The notes: generated by a model not told the origin, from the sequence alone. Positions 24,561 to 38,282 are shown, numbered from the stretch's first letter. The stretch: 64,000 nt of DNA from Brienomyrus brachyistius (GCF_023856365.1 NC_064548.1:5487642-5551641); one strand, 5' to 3'. Numbers and translations: made by a program.

Positions 24561-26837
24561 GAACTACAAAGGGGTCCATAATGAAGTGGGCCCCGAATTC
24601 ACATACAGTGCAGTGACAGTGGAGTAACTGGAGCAGCCCCACTGGAACGGTTATATCTCTCAGCCTGTTTGGGGTCATATGTGGACCCTCAGAACACCCT
24701 GTGACCTAAGATGGTGGGGTCCTATTCGACCTATTCAGCATATTGCATTGTGACCCGCACAAAGGGAAACAGACTAGCAATAACCGCAGTCCTGGTCTTA
24801 AGCTTATGCCTGTATAGTGCAGAAAAGCTTATGCAACATAACATCATCTTCATAGCCACCTGGTCCACCTGAAGAGCCATAGACTGATACTCAAAACTCT
24901 TTGAGTCCTTTTCCAAGGGCATTAATAACTTCTCCTCACTATTTTTTGTTACAATCTGAGAAAAGGTTTATGCATACGAACTATATAGACTATTCTGTTC
25001 TTCATAATGACAAGTAGTATTCATATTATTTATTTAATTTACCCCTCTCCCCACAACCGTCTCTCCTCTCGGATACGCTACGTCGGTGCAGAGGTAGCGA
25101 TAAGGTATTTGTTATACACTTAGGAGGCTCATTATGAGGAACAACCTATATTCATGCCTCCTCCAGGGCCCCGGAATGTACGAAGAATAGAAATCTATTT
25201 ACTACCGTCGTATTCACTATGGAAATCAGAAAGGTCGCCAGCTTACAGCTCCCAGTACACATTGGCACATAATGGTGCATAAAACCCTAACATTGCATGT
25301 GATTCTGGAGGACAGTTAATATTCTTCTTTCTTCACCTCCTGAGATGGTAGGATCTCAGAGGGCTTTGCCCCATGTAACACTTTCTGACTTGCGCTGTGT
25401 GTTATTCTTTCAGAAAAAGCACAATTTCCTGAAATATTTTCAACTATAATCTTTTAACCTCTTACGCCAGTGGTTTCTAGCTGTAAGTTTCAGCCTGGCT
25501 GGACAAATGAAATAACCATTAGGTGAACGTAATTGGAGGTACAAGGGGGGCGTGGCCTCACAGGCGGCCAATTACTGATATTTTCCTCAAGTTATTTATA
25601 TGATACACATTTATCTGGAAGAAGACAATGTTTAAATGATGCCCTAAAGCCTTTTTATAATATGCTATGAGGATGGCTACTGCATTTGATGTTTTGGACT
25701 GGAAAACATTTCAATTTTTTATGTAAAATTGCACACAACAGCCTTGAAATTGGTAAGCCTTTATAAAAGATGGATGGATTAAAAATCACTTTTCACTCTG
25801 ATACCAATAATTGCTACTTGAATACTTAATTAAAACTGATTAGTTGGACTGAAGTAGCCATGGAGATTCAAATGTTGCCAACAGCAACAGCAGCTGCATA
25901 AAACTGAATGAATATGCAATTCTTCATTCTATTTCCTGTATTAAATTTGTTTTTTAAGGGCACATTTTTGGCGTTTGCAAAAATGTTGAAGCTTGGGGTG
26001 GCAGTGTGAATGTTGCTATATGGGTGGCACTGAGTCTTTGAAGCTGCTCACCTGTGTGAGGAATGGATTTTCCTATGTTTGCTGCTGGACAGAGAGATGA
26101 AGATTCCCTGGTTCTCCCCTTCAATTTCGAATGTTTATGCATTTAGCTGAAGAAAAATGCCTTTGCTTAGGATTGCTTTGAATTCTCTCTGTGATGTTTG
26201 AGAGGAAAATCACTGGATGTGGTAACCGTTGATTAATTTGTGATTTGCATGAATAATTATTGTAGTGCTATATTATTTAATTTCCCGACTCATTGTTCAG
26301 AAAAAGAGTAGTATAGTTTGAGACTTAATACTTTTTTTATCGCCTGCTTTCATCTGTTTTCATAAGAAGTTTGAGAACATTCCACATAAAGCTTTGATCC
26401 ATCAGCGATTGAGCATTCTCTGTACATATATAGTGGCATCGTTATAACTGGAACGTCTGCTGGTCTTTTAGCAAATTTATAGCCATCTGAATGCAGGAAG
26501 GGTCCTTTTGCAGTGACACACGGTGCTTTGGAAATAATCCTGTACTCGATGACCACCAGTCAGTTGCGTCGAATGGCTGGTTCACTTCCTGTGGCTGCTG
26601 CCATCTGCTTGGGAATGCACAAGCCGTCAAAACAAAGGAAAGCCGGGGTCCAACTGTTTCACTTTGTGTGGCTTGCTGTGTTGGGAACTCCTTCAGAAGA
26701 AACTACCTGCTCTAATGCTAAAGAAAAACGTAGCCTGCCAAAGAATAGCAAACGTAAACTCTTTTGAATTAGATGGTGTATTTATTTATCTCATTTTCCT
26801 AATGAATATCTTTCACTTTCAACAGTCAAATATGCTT

Positions 26838-27185
26838 TTGCCATTCGTACAAGTACAGGTACATTGGAATGCTTGTCTTTGCTGACCCCATCTTGCTCTC
26901 TATAGCTTGGGGGGGTCAGGCGGTCAGAGTACATGGTCAGCTAACATGAAGCACCCCTGGGGGTTAAGGACCTTGCTCAAGGGCCCATGGACATGTGACT
27001 GTTCTGCCGAGGCTGCTGCTTGACCTGGTGATCTTCTGACAGGCACCAAGGCTAATCCCACTGAGACACTCACCGCCCCTTTTTGGGACTGCATGGCTGA
27101 AACACAAATAATACTCTTGTCTTAGATTCACATTTTCATTCGTCACGCATGTTTGGAGGAACATAGTGAAATTCTTATGCCACAG
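26838..27185 (+). repeat. composite dispersed repeat
   Basis: GTACAAGTACAGGTACATTG and GAATGCTTGTCTTTGCTGAC lead into GGGGTCAGGCGGTCAGAGTA, GGGGGTTAAGGACCTTGCTC and CAAGGGCCCATGG, and end with CGTCACGCATGTTTGGAGGA and GTGAAATTCTTATGC. The middle part matches 33845-34015, and the end matches 46978-47020 (TGTTCAGAGGAACACTGAAA). It looks like a retroposon mosaic of unknown family. Confidence 0.5.
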
Positions 27186-29262
27186 CTAATGGGGAGGGGA
27201 AAGGTTGTGGGGGGGGGAGAATATAAGAACAGGAAGTTAATTTGAAGATTGAAAGAAGTTATAAAATCAGAAGAATTCTTATTGAAAATGATCGTTTCCA
27301 TTCTACACATCTCTCTGAAATATGGGTGGCGTTTAAAATGGGAGGGGGGGGGTTATCCGTAGATCCGTCCATTTTCGTACTTTTGTTCACTTTTGCGAGT
27401 CTTCAGGTGTGACAGTGAAAAGGTCTCGTTCCATTTAGCTGGATATATATGTAGCCTAAGGGTCATATTATGACGTGTTAATTTTAATTTGATTTCAAAT
27501 TTAAAACCATTGTAGTCAGTGAATTTGCTGACGGTATGAAAAGGAGCCCTTGCTCTGAAAGACACAGCAGCACAGGACTAGCTGGGCATCTTTGCACATA
27601 GTGGACATTGTACACCGTCTAGCATCGGCTCCGGCTGCAGTGCGGAGGGTAAGGGGAGAGGTCCTGTTGTAGTCATCAGTGCACTCTTACCCCTAATCTA
27701 GCAATAGCCTTTGAGCTGCTTGGTGCGGCTGCGACTCCATGCCTTTCTGAATGAGGTTGCATGGGGTGCCTGTCTTTTATCAACTTGACAAATTCACTGG
27801 GGCAACAGTGCTTAATTTGGTTGGCTCACTGAGGGAGATGCTGATCTTACTGGCTTTTGTACCTGAATGTGATGTAAAGGTGGACGTCTCGACTTCATTA
27901 TCGTATCAAGCATTGCTTTGTAATCAGGTAATGCCCTTGAATCCACCCATAAATTAATCCGTCACGACAGTAAAATTACTTTGATTCTCCAGATCTACTT
28001 TAAAACATAAAATGCAAATAATGAACCCCTTAATAGTACGAAGTAAAACGTCATTGTGTGTGATTTTCTGATTCACCTGGTGTTTAGAACTGACCTCCTT
28101 TAGTGTTGTGAAAAATAAGAATTGGCATTAAGATTAGGATGAGATTAGAAAGATTTGGATGAAAGTCCGGATCCTGGTCCTTTGTTTTCTCATGTGGTTA
28201 AGCAGGAAATCCAGCCCAGCCACACATGATTCAGTACCTCAGATGATATGGATCAGGACTCCTGTAGGGTACAGCAACCAATTCCATCATCATGGAGATC
28301 ATACCCCCTAGCACCAACAGAGGGGGGATGATGCCCTGCAACATTCAAAGGGACAGTGCTACAAGACTTTGTTTCTTTCCAGCATTTTCAAGTTGTTTCC
28401 TGTCTCACTGCACTTTAAATCTGTTACTTGTGTTACAGTGAGCTTTTTCAGTCATGTTAAATATCAGGATTCCTTGGTAAGTCTTTGGGGATATTTATTA
28501 GGGAACACAGATCTTTGCATCAATGCGTACAAATAGAAATGTTCCCACTTCATTGACCCCAGACTGAAAAACAGCCATTAGTAAGAGAGTAAAGAGTTCT
28601 ATCATCTTTTAGACTTGGGAAATGGCAGGTTTAAAATTCATTTAAGTGGGGTTGCATGTTTGCATCTGTATTTATTTGTACTGAGTGGAATTAATCATAT
28701 GATCCTGGCAAGATGCACTTAATTAGAGAGACTCTGGTCATTATTTTTTATTCCATTTATTCACTGATTAATAAGGAGGGTATAAAAGGCTGCAAGTATT
28801 CAGCAGGAAGTCGTCTTGCTTTTGCACAATTCACTTTAAATAAATTGTCTATAGTGGAGAATTACTTGAGAGCTAAATAAATATTGCAGGATTAGTGGAT
28901 TACTTTGTGAGTAATTAGTAATTCTTTGTAATTAGTTGTCTTTTTGATTGCATATTATTTTTTTTCTTCTTCCCTCTTCTTTCACTCTTACAATATAATT
29001 GGTAAATGAGTGAAAGCTTTCATCATTTGCCGGGAGCCTTAAACGGCAAACTGGTCAGTTAGGGGACGTCAGTAAAGCTTACTGGCTTATTTGTGAGTAC
29101 GCTAATGGGGATAGCAATGAATTTCATGTGACGAACTTCATCTAAGTAGGTCCATAGCATAAACATGTCAGGCTGTTTGTAATAAAAATAAAGACAAAAT
29201 ATGGCTCCAACTAGGTTAGAGATTAAACACACTATACCGCATATTTATTACTGGTACGGTAA

Positions 29263-29281
29263 GGGGGGGGGGGGGGGGGGG
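29263..29281. repeat. poly-G tract (19 G)
   Basis: An uninterrupted run of 19 G on the + strand is visible. It is a potential G-quadruplex and a place where assembly length is unreliable. Confidence 0.9.
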
Positions 29282-30787
29282 CTATATACGTATGTGTTTC
29301 TGTGGATAGATACATTAGTTAATACAAACAGGAGTGCATATTTATATTGTGTTTGGGAATGGGGGGTCCTGAGGTGAAATTACTCATACATATCGAAATG
29401 TATGTTTTTGGCCAAAGCTGCCCTGGGAGGCGGCAGACTCTTGGTGCCCCAAATACGGGTGATATTTAGGTTGAATAGCGTCACGTTTCATTGTCGGCAC
29501 CTGAAAATATGTAGGGAATCACTCCATGCAAATGCAGTCCGTATAAATAAGAGGGCCCATTCATTATGACTTGATTGGATTATTGCGTATGATAATAACC
29601 TTTAATTTCATCCGCTGTGTGATTTATCGTGCGCATTTGAACTTAATACGCTTGCTGCATATTCAAAATGCGATGTGATTTAGGACTGGTGTTATTCAGT
29701 TATTGCAGCTAGAGTCAGGATATGACGCATTAGATTTTATATGAGATGATTAGTTTATGCATTAACATTACAGTACGGTTCTCCAAGGCACAAATCTCAA
29801 GGTTGGGTGTAATTCATTAACTCAGCCATTCCTTTTTCCATACCTGCTTCTTTCGTGCAGGGTTGGGGGGTCCAGAGATGCTGGAATCAATGGGTGCAGG
29901 GCAGGGAATAACCGAGGGTGGGGCACCAACTCGATCTCCTGGGACGTGGGAGTGTCTTTGAGGAGTGTTACACACATTAGGCAGAACGAGTCGACGTCCT
30001 TTCCTGTCTCTGTGTCCACGAGACACATTCATACTCAATCATGTGGCTGTTCACTGTGTATGTGTTTAATTTGCACATTGTTTTTTGTTATATTGCTGTA
30101 TGTACAAGGGTGCTTTAAATGCACGGGTTGACCCAGGCTGAAATGCCAAGGTTTCTGCTAAAAAGGGCACTCCAACAAACTTTTTTATTAATATTTTGAA
30201 CCTAGAGTTGCCACCCATCCCATATTTAAAGTTAAAGAAAATGGTAGCTGGCCTAACAACAGCTGAAATGGCCCAGGGACCATGTTAATGTGCGTCTGTC
30301 TATATACCATTTTTGCTGTGCTGTCTGATGTCCTGGAATGTTTGTGTCGTATCTAAAAGGAATTTTTGTTACTTTGTAATAGACAATAAAGTTTTTTTTT
30401 AATTTTGAACATCCCAGACCGAGGAGGATTCTGATGCTACCCATGAAGAGTTCCGGAGGGGGGGCTGTACTCACCCTCAGGGTGTTCCGGCAGGTGACCT
30501 GCACACCGGCGCTCAATAATGTCAGCACGAGGGCACTGCGCGACAGCGTTTTGTGTAAGGATCGCATATCGACGCCTGTGGCACTTGTCCCACCATTCCT
30601 GACCCAGCTGGGTCTCTGAGGGACTCGCTGTCAGAACGGCAGGCGGGTCAAGTGTCCTCCGAGGGAATAGCAGCAAAGAAAAACAATGTCAGGGTGTAAT
30701 GAAGTGGGTGGTCGTAGAGGCATGAAACAGTCCCTTTGCTCCCCCGTGTCACGTGAACAATTTGCTGTGTACCCAAATGAGAGTGGC

Positions 30788-30803
30788 GGGGGGGGGGGGG
30801 GGG
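30788..30803. repeat. poly-G tract (16 G)
   Basis: An uninterrupted run of 16 G on the + strand. Confidence 0.9.
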
Positions 30804-30883
30804 CAGGTCACGGACAGAAATGGTGCTTTGTGTAAGTGACAGTACACACTGTGTCAGCGTGCCCTTACCTTTCACGAAGGGTG

Positions 30884-31172
30884 AATCTCAATATGCATAC
30901 TTGACCGTACTTGTGTTCCCATTTACTCGTTATCCGTCATCTTCCATTGCCGAAGACTAGTTCCAATGCTAAGCACAGAAGTACAGAGGATGGTAAAAAT
31001 CCCGGAATGTTGGTCTTGCTGCACCCCAAATGTCAAGGAAACATCGGTTGCATCCTTCCCAGCCGAGACCAATCCCATAATTGCATCCCAAGTTTGTTAT
31101 TGGACGGAAAGTTAGCAAGACCGCTCTTGCCAAGACCACAAGTATGATCTTTGCATTCTTGGTGTTGAGAGT
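30884..31172. mobile_element. probable non-autonomous DNA element
   Basis: The left end AATCTCAATATGCATACTTG and the right end AAGTATGATCTTTGCATTCT then TGGTGTTGAG are loosely inverted (CTCAA...CATACTT). CAAGACCGCTCTTGCCAAGA lies near the right end, and there is no ORF. The layout recalls short inverted-repeat elements that are common in fish, but the end match is weak. Confidence 0.4.
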
Positions 31173-33130
31173 GAGCCCATGTCAGAATGTCTCCTACTCT
31201 GCACTGCATGTTTCTTATGATGACCGATTCGTGTCACTTCCAGGAAAAGGCGTGTTCTGACGATGAGGTTTTGTCTACTGCGGCGATTAGCAGGGAAAGT
31301 TTGGCGCTCTGACTGAAATTTATCGTACATGAACGTAATTATAATCGGGCGTATTTTATTATCCCAACACGACAAAGCCTCAATGACTGAATCACCACAG
31401 TTATATATAATGGCTGCTCGTGCTGAACATGTGATTATTGATATGGTCGTGATGAATGCAGCAGCTCAGATATCAGCCAAAATGGCACCGGTACACATTA
31501 AACACAGTGAGTCATACCTCCTTTATCATTCCTCTTTATTCATTTATGACTGCTGAAAGAGATTTAAGCAGAGATTTAAGTTTTTTCTGCACTCTGGAAG
31601 GGTGCTGTACTTCAGCCTAGTTATGAGAAATGGTGCTTTGAAACTCACTGTAGCGGCCAGGTTTAAGCTAATGGGGGCCATTAAGAAGCCAGTGAAAAGT
31701 GGGTTAAACCGCCCACAAAATCGCTGACTTACTGCAAATTTAGAAACTTAATTCTCACAATCATAATTAGATCGTTTCTTTTGAAGTTGGCATGCGAAGC
31801 CCAAACATATATTTTGAATTAAGCAGGTTTGCCCAGCACATACAGTTGTCGTGCTACATGGAACATGAAGTACCCGCAAGTGTTTGATGGATTATTCCTC
31901 TAAAATGACACTAATTTTGAAATGTTTCAGAGAAGCCATTTAATGCATGGAGCCAAACACTGAAAAGGTTAATGAATGGCACTTCAGGAGAGTTTGCAGT
32001 GAGAGCAAATATAGAAAATTAATTTTGAAGCCTCATGTACGGCAATTCAACTTCCAGCCTTTTGAGGTTCCTTGAAGAGAAAACTTTTCAGACTTATTAC
32101 AAGTTCTGGCTTTGATCGAATTGACCGGGTACCCCGACATGCCGAATGATTACAGATGCAACCTTATTTAAGTAGCGCTCACCCTCAGGATGAAGGAGAA
32201 AGGCTCTGCAGGACAGGTAGTACATTCATAGAACAAATTAGTGTATGTATTTACTGTTGGGTCTGTTGGACATAAACTTAGTTAAATATGAGTAAGTATG
32301 AAGTAATGATCAGTGAAGTATTGCATACAGAGTAGGGAATTTTACTAGTGGCTTAAAGGGCCAAGCATTCGGTAAATGGTTTAGATGTTTAGCACTTGGG
32401 AGAGTTCAGTTTATGAATAAGGTCGCTGATGAGTTAAAGGACTTGCTGTGGACTTGCTGTGAAGAAGTTTGCATGATAATTTGTACTAGAGAGGAGAATC
32501 TCAAGAGGAACTGGTGAAGACGGGGATTATTGATGTGTTGTTGATGTTTGGCCCTTTAATAAGATTTGAAGTGCTGGGTAAGTGTGAGGGTTTCGTGAGG
32601 CTCCGCCCCTTGGCTCTGTTTCCTCACAGAAAGCCACGAGCCGGCGGGAAACAGAGGGATGAAGGATAGACGGAGGTAAGCAATGAGGTCAGAGCGTATG
32701 AGGGAGGTGGCAGCCTTGGTGGCGGGGATGAGCCGCGGGGGGCGTGGAGGTGGACAGAATGTGCGGATCACGGCAGACGGTGATGGGGGGGGTGGCAGCT
32801 GCCAATGAGATGAGAATTAAGACAGATCGGGGGAGGCGGTGCGGGAGTGTCATCGCTGCTGGGGGCTGTGGGAGCACATTTGTGTGTGTGAAAGGGCTCT
32901 CTGTGAGCCATTGTGCCCCCTCGCACCTTCTGGCCTCACGGTACAGCAGCCTCACACTCCACATTATGCCCCTTAAAATCAAGAAGCGATAACAATTCTA
33001 TGTTTTCTCAACAGCTAACAGCTCAGTGGCATTTCAGTTACTGTAATATTCCCCAGCCTAGGGAATGTTCAGTAAATGAAAAACATTGGCAGGCTATTCT
33101 GATCTACATACGTGCCTCATGAATGTGATG

Positions 33131-33376
33131 TGCCACGTGCCTGTTCTCTCCATGTCGTCACGGGGTTTCCTGTGGGTACTTTGGTTCCCCCCCCCCCACA
33201 GTCCAAAAACACGTGAAACAGGGGAATTTGAATGACCAAATTGCTTTTAGGTATGTCCGTATCTGTGAGAGGGAGAGAGAGCCCTGTGATGGGTTGGTTC
33301 TCCGTCCCGGGTTATTCCCTGTCATGTGCCCATTGCCTAGGCTGGACCATCATGATCTCCTTTGACTGTTAAAAGA
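33131..33376 (+). repeat. DANA-like SINE body without head
   Basis: CTGTTCTCTCCATGTCGTCA, GGGGTTTCCTGTGGGTACTT, a C run then CACAGTCCAAAAACACG, GCCCTGTGATGGGTTGGTTC and GTTATTCCCTGTCATGTGCC follow the order of the SINE at 35273-35622. The tRNA-like head (CAGCATGGTGGTGCAGTGG) is absent. Confidence 0.7.
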
Positions 33377-33844
33377 TGGAACCGGTGCACAAGATGAGAC
33401 CTTCATCGCGAATTGGCCTTTGTCATGAAGAAACCTTCATGTTCATGTTCCTTCTCATGTGCGCCTGAATCTTGATTATCTCCGTGAAAGTGGCTCCAAC
33501 ACAGCCAAAGCCGCAACAACCGGCTCAGATGCAGAACAATCATGAGGATCCCAGCCCAGTGATGCTGGTGAATGGAGAGCTGGCCAGCAGCCGAGCTCTG
33601 GGCCACGGCTGCTTAAATGAATGCTGGGTAATGTACTTTGGCTGGTGAATCTGAACTGAATGTTTGCATTGTGGTATAACCCATGTGCAAACTGCAAGCT
33701 GACACAGTTGGGGTCAAATTCGAACCCACAGCTCTGGCAGCGTGAAATTACCAGGGAATTTGTGGTGCAGAATTTGGGTAACGGTCACTGGAATTATAGG
33801 AATGCAAAAACTTTAACTGACAATAATAATAATAATGATAATAA

Positions 33845-34015
33845 TGCATCCCCCAGCTTGCTCTTGGTAGGTGAGGGTAAGCTGGCCGCAAAGGCAGCCA
33901 CGCATAGCAGCGCCCAGGGAGCTGGGGGTTAAGGGCCTCGCTGAAGGATCTGCAGACGTGCCGAGGTCTCACTTGAACTGGCAACCTTGTGATCATAGGC
34001 ACAGAGGTTTAACCA
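33845..34015 (+). repeat. dispersed repeat fragment (GGGGGTTAAGGGCC type)
   Basis: CCCAGCTTGCTCTTGGTAGG, then GCAGCGCCCAGGGAGCTGGG, GGTTAAGGGCCTCGCTGAAG and AACTGGCAACCTTGTGATCA match the block order of 26880-27110. The source element is unknown. Confidence 0.5.
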
Positions 34016-35272
34016 ATCTTTTTTCAATTCAGGGTGATGACTGAAGACCAGCGTTCCAGTGTCCTGCTGGCTTACTGATGTGTGTGATCCTGGATGTAAT
34101 CTCGATGCAGATTGTATTTACTTTCCCACCCATGGAGGGTGCTGGCTGATAGCTGATATTTCCCTTCTTGCTTTCATTCATTCCTCTGGAATGAAGCGAA
34201 ATTTCCTATATTCTCTCATGTGAACAAAGACCATCTGTAGTGTGCATCCAAATGATCATTTGCATCTTCAGATGAAGTCTTCGATCCAGACTAATGTAAA
34301 TGTGTGTTGCCGGTCTAAGCACTTTTCTGTAGGAGTTCTGCCCACTGTGTTATTCTGCCTGCACACCTCAGTGCATCCCTCCCATCACCCATATGCACAA
34401 GTAGCTTGCTTCGCAGTCTCTGATTTCTTAGCATAGGACCCAGTCATAAAATTTAAGTGATGATTGTTGGCTGCTCAATCGCATCCGCACGTGAATCATA
34501 TTTCTGGTTAGTGCTGGTAATTACCAGTGTGCTTAATCCATTAAGAATTTGTCACCCATCTGTAGAAATGAATAAATATGAAGATCAGTCCGTCTGTTGC
34601 TAGCCGCAGTCCGGTACAGGGTGAGTTTGCAGCCCACCAAGCTGACGGAGTTCGAGTCCTTCTTAGGGCGCAAAGCCCCAGCGCTGATGATTGATATGTT
34701 TGATGAACATGACAGGCGACATATAATTAAAAGTAAGAATCAAAACCACCGGGATCCAGCAAGTTAGGAAGAGATCTTCGTGCTTCCAGTTCCTTTTTTT
34801 TGTGGAAGTTTGTATCTGTTAACGGAATTTAGCACAAATCGTCTGTTATTGAAAAGTGCACTTCCTCCTGCTCAGTGATGTGCACTTGTTTTTTTTGGGG
34901 GGGGGGGGTGGGGGCAAGGGTACATTTTTATAGTTGTGGCACTAAGCATAAGAACATCCTCGGAGATGGATTTAGGGTGACTGTCAGTCATCGAAAACGG
35001 CCAGGAAATGCATCGAAATGGGCCATTTCAGTTCAGATAAAGGGGCAGGTGCTTCCCCACTCCCCCTGCCCCATATGTCCCGTGACCTTGTGCACCCCAC
35101 AGTAAATCTGTCCATTACTATTCCTGTAAATTTCCACAGTTATGCAAATAGTATACAATTAGATATCTCATGGTAATTTTAATAATTTAGTTATCTATCC
35201 ATTTCTTCCTTTAATGATTCTCCAGTGCAGGCCACCATGCCTGGGCAAATTAGAGACACTGATTCACTTAGC

Positions 35273-35622
35273 GAGGCAGCATGGTGGTGCAGTGGTTAGC
35301 ACTGTTCCCCCTCACCTCTGGGACCCGGGTTCGAGTCTCTGTCTGAGTCACATGTGTGTGGAGCTTGCATGTTCTCTCCATGTAGTCGTGGGGTTTCCTC
35401 CGGGTACTCCGGTTTCCCCCCACAGTCTATAGACATGCTAATTGGAGTTACTAAATTGCCCATAGGAGTGCATGCGTGAGTGAATGGTGTGTGAGTGTGC
35501 CCTGCGATGAGTTGGCTCCCCATCCTGGGTTGTTCCCTGCCTCGTGCCCATTGCTTCCGGGATAGGTTCTGGACCCCCCCACAGCCCAGAAGGATAAGCA
35601 GTTTGGGAAATAGATGAATGGA
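35273..35622 (+). mobile_element. DANA-like tRNA-derived SINE, near full length
   Basis: The head GGCAGCATGGTGGTGCAGTG and GTTAGCACTGTT (A-box-like), with GGGTTCGAGTC (B box, about 35327-35337), is tRNA-derived. The body GTGTGGAGCTTGCATGTTCT, GGGTTTCCTCCGGGTACTCC and CCCACAGTCTATAGACATGC is of the type known from zebrafish DANA/mermaid SINEs. The tail has GGATAAGCAGTTTGGGAAAT and a short GATGAATGGA. It is the best preserved copy with 46604-46963, and other pieces lie throughout the window. Confidence 0.85.
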
Positions 35623-35984
35623 TTCATTTAGCCACGTTTTTGGACTGTGAAACCGGGGTACAAAGCGGAAACCCTCACAACACGCACAGTCTAGCCACCT
35701 GCCAGGATGCCAAGCACCAGGTCTAGAGGAATGAGCAGCCCACTCATCCATTGTGGGTAATTGTCTCATACATCAAACTCAGAGTGACATTTCAACAAAT
35801 CTGAATCTGTAAAGCAGATCTGCTGGAAATCAGTCAGCGTCATAGCTGCACTGAACATGCAAACCCATGAAAAAATTAATTAAGTAATTAATTAATTAAT
35901 TATATTAATTAAGGATTCCTTTCAATTAATGTTAAGGTTTGTACTTGGAAAATGCTGTGAAGCTCTTGAAAGTTATTGAAATAA

Positions 35985-36535
35985 ATTTAATAGATTATTA
36001 CATATTCATTAGGAGAACCATGCTAATGATGGGTTTGATGCCTTTGGCAGGTGATTTAAAATTCTAATAGATCGACCCCAACGCCCAGCTGGGGGTGAGA
36101 GAGAGGTGAGGGTTTAAGGAACCGCAGCAACTGGTGGGAGAGAGACAGTAAAATCTGATCTCACACACGTAAGCGGACGGATTTTAGGCTTTAAGTACCG
36201 TGACTCGAGGACGACTGACAGGAGAAGCTCGTATAAGTGCTCATTTTAAGGAGAAGCAGGATCCACACTGAAGTGTGTGGGGATGGAAGGATGACTGAGT
36301 GGAGAGAGAAGCCGGGCTCCTGCTCTGAGCTACAAGCACCGCGAGAACATCAAGAGCAGCCAGTGTGCGCATGATATCAAAGAGCAGCGGAATTATTCCT
36401 GTACGAGGAGCCGTCGGCCTGTAGAGAGATTCATACACATTTAGGTTTGTGTGATGACAGTGTGGGGAAGGAGCTTATACTGTCTGGTACCGCTGGTGCT
36501 GTCCATTAAAGTGTAATTGAGATGCTTTAACAGTG
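35985..36535 (+). repeat. 551-bp inverted-pair element, arm 1
   Basis: This is the exact inverse of 59114-59663 with about ten differences by eye (about 98% identity). It starts ATTTAATAGATTATTACATA and ends near TGCTTTAACAGTG. It has no terminal inverted repeat, no clear target duplication and no recognisable protein, and its longest open stretch is about 65 codons. The flanks are unrelated (AATAA left and ATACC right here). It is either a mobile element I do not recognise (a solo LTR with TG at the 59-kb left end is possible) or a segmental inverted duplication. Confidence 0.9.
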
Positions 36536-36689
36536 ATACCCGCCACTGAGTCAGAAAAATGTACGGAACAATTTGTGGGCCAAAGGGTGGTGGGATTTCC
36601 TGACGTCACCTTCCATTAAAATGAAAGAATTGTCATTTTCTTAATGGTATTTAAATGTAAAATCAGCTGTATTGTTTCTCAGTTCAGCG

Positions 36690-36745
36690 TAGCAGCTGGT
36701 TGGAGGGGATCTGTAACCTCCTGGGTTGGGGGTTCGATTCCCACA
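36690..36745 (+). repeat. tRNA-like SINE head
   Basis: GCAGCTGGTTGGAGGGGATC followed by GGGGGTTCGATTCCCAC gives an A-box-like and a strong B-box-like sequence (GGTTCGATTCC at about 36727). It is not a foldable intact tRNA by eye, so a tRNA-derived SINE head is the likeliest reading. Confidence 0.4.
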
Positions 36746-37292
36746 CTTTAGATTCATTGTGGGATTAATTATTTGAGCTGCTTTTTATACTTTTATGTCC
36801 TCTTGTTTTTCTTGTTCTGCTATTTTTCCCCATTTCTTTTATCATTATTATTTTAACATTAATAATAGTAATAATATCACATTGGGCTGTTTAAATCATC
36901 TTTATAGACCGTACATCCACCACTACACCCCCGTGCTCGTTTCTGAGTCGAAAGGTGGAAAATTCCTCAGTTAATATTTTAATGAATTTCATAGGTGAAA
37001 TTCTTCAGGGTTCAAAGGTGCCGTGTGCTTCAGTGCCAAAGCGGAGGCTCGTTGTGACGTTACTGACGTGATGCCTTATTTATTTATTTGTTTGTTTTTT
37101 TGTTTTTTAAAGTTTATCATTCAAATGGTCTGATGATTCACGTATTCAGACTGGACAGAGAACACCTATGGGGGTATGGAAAGTATTCTAAGGTAAACGC
37201 TGAGAATAATTCTGCTAATTCTAATAATAAATGGTAACTAATATGGTTTCATTTTTAAAATGACACTATTCTACCTCTCTTTTGCAATTTTC

Positions 37293-37319
37293 AAAAAAAG
37301 AAAAAAAAAAAAAAAAAAA
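37293..37319. repeat. poly-A tract
   Basis: There is an A run broken once by G. It could be the tail of a retroposed copy on the + strand, but no body was recognised to its left. Confidence 0.8.
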
Positions 37320-37865
37320 TCAAACATCAATAACCGAGAGCCACCCACAGGGTGGCAGAAGATAATAATGAGAATTACACCAATAACCTTTACAAAATTT
37401 GATGTCAAACACTATAAATTCTTGTATGTAATATAATCAGTACTCTTGAAAACTGTAATATACATAATATTTGACACAATTAGGTTTAAATTGTTATATT
37501 GTTCTTTGAAAGTGTTTGTAAACAGGGAATTCATTATGGAGTTGTATTTGTCAGTTAATACACTGAGATTTGCACTATGACATGTATGTATTGTCAGCGA
37601 AAACACTTCAGTTTGATAGGCAGTGAATGAGTCATGCCACGTTCACGAACGTTGCCATTCTCCAGTTTGTTTTTCACGTTGCAGGAACCGAAAACTCGTG
37701 AGGAACAAAGGATTGTAAACCCACAATGGTTAGGAGGCGTCCTCTGGGAAATTTAACGTTAAGCAATCTCTGAATTTTATTCAGGAGCAGAAGAAATGCA
37801 TGTGGTGGATGTAAGTGGGTGTCTGCTTTCTTAAATAAGCGGATGGTTTTATTTAAGGCTTTTTT

Positions 37866-38027
37866 TCTCAGTGTAGCTACCTTCTGTATAGTCGTTGGGA
37901 CCTTGGGCAAGGCCCTCAGGCCTCGCTGCCTCTGGGGCTCTGGAAGCTTCCTGCCCCTGCTCTCTGACCCCAGTGGTACGGCTCTTTGGATGAAAGCATC
38001 TGCTGAATAAATAAATGTAAATGTAAG
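37866..38027 (+). mobile_element. tRNA-derived fish SINE (CTTTGGATGAAAGCATCTGC tail)
   Basis: CCTTGGGCAAGGCCCTCAGG and GGCTCTTTGGATGAAAGCAT with CTGCTGAATAAATAAATGTAAATG form the tail typical of an abundant fish SINE family. The tail matches 10395-10440 and 56455-56505. Confidence 0.7.
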
Positions 38028-38084
38028 CTCATGCTGTCTCTACCCTGACCGCTGGCATGATATTTTTGCTTATGAGGTTAACAG

Positions 38085-38282
38085 GCAGCCATCCTGTGTA
38101 CCCTGCTGATAAAACCAGCATTGACCAGTATAACCAGCATAATGCTTGCTTATTATGCCAGCCTATGTTGTGTCTTGGTGCTGGTGGACCAGCATCATTA
38201 ATCAGTTGGACCAACTTCATGTTGGTGCACCAGTCACACCATTACCAAACCAGCATGGAAACTGGCATTTTTTTCCACAGTG
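38085..38282. repeat. ACCAGCA-rich dispersed repeat
   Basis: Words such as AAAACCAGCATTGACCAG, ATAACCAGCATAATGC, GGTGCTGGTGGACCAGCATC and AAACCAGCATGGAAACTGGC occur in both orientations (CCAGC and GCTGG), so the piece can fold back. It ends with CCACAGTGTAGTGACTGG. It is probably a non-autonomous DNA element. Confidence 0.5.

Noticed and set aside
34600..34680. tRNA gene with B box GAGTTCGAGTCC
   Set aside because: No acceptor or anticodon stem pairs by eye and no convincing A box. At best it is an old SINE head.
36241..36438. 65-codon minus ORF in inverted arm 1 as a gene
   Set aside because: There are no protein features. In arm 2, substitutions show no preference for third codon positions by eye.
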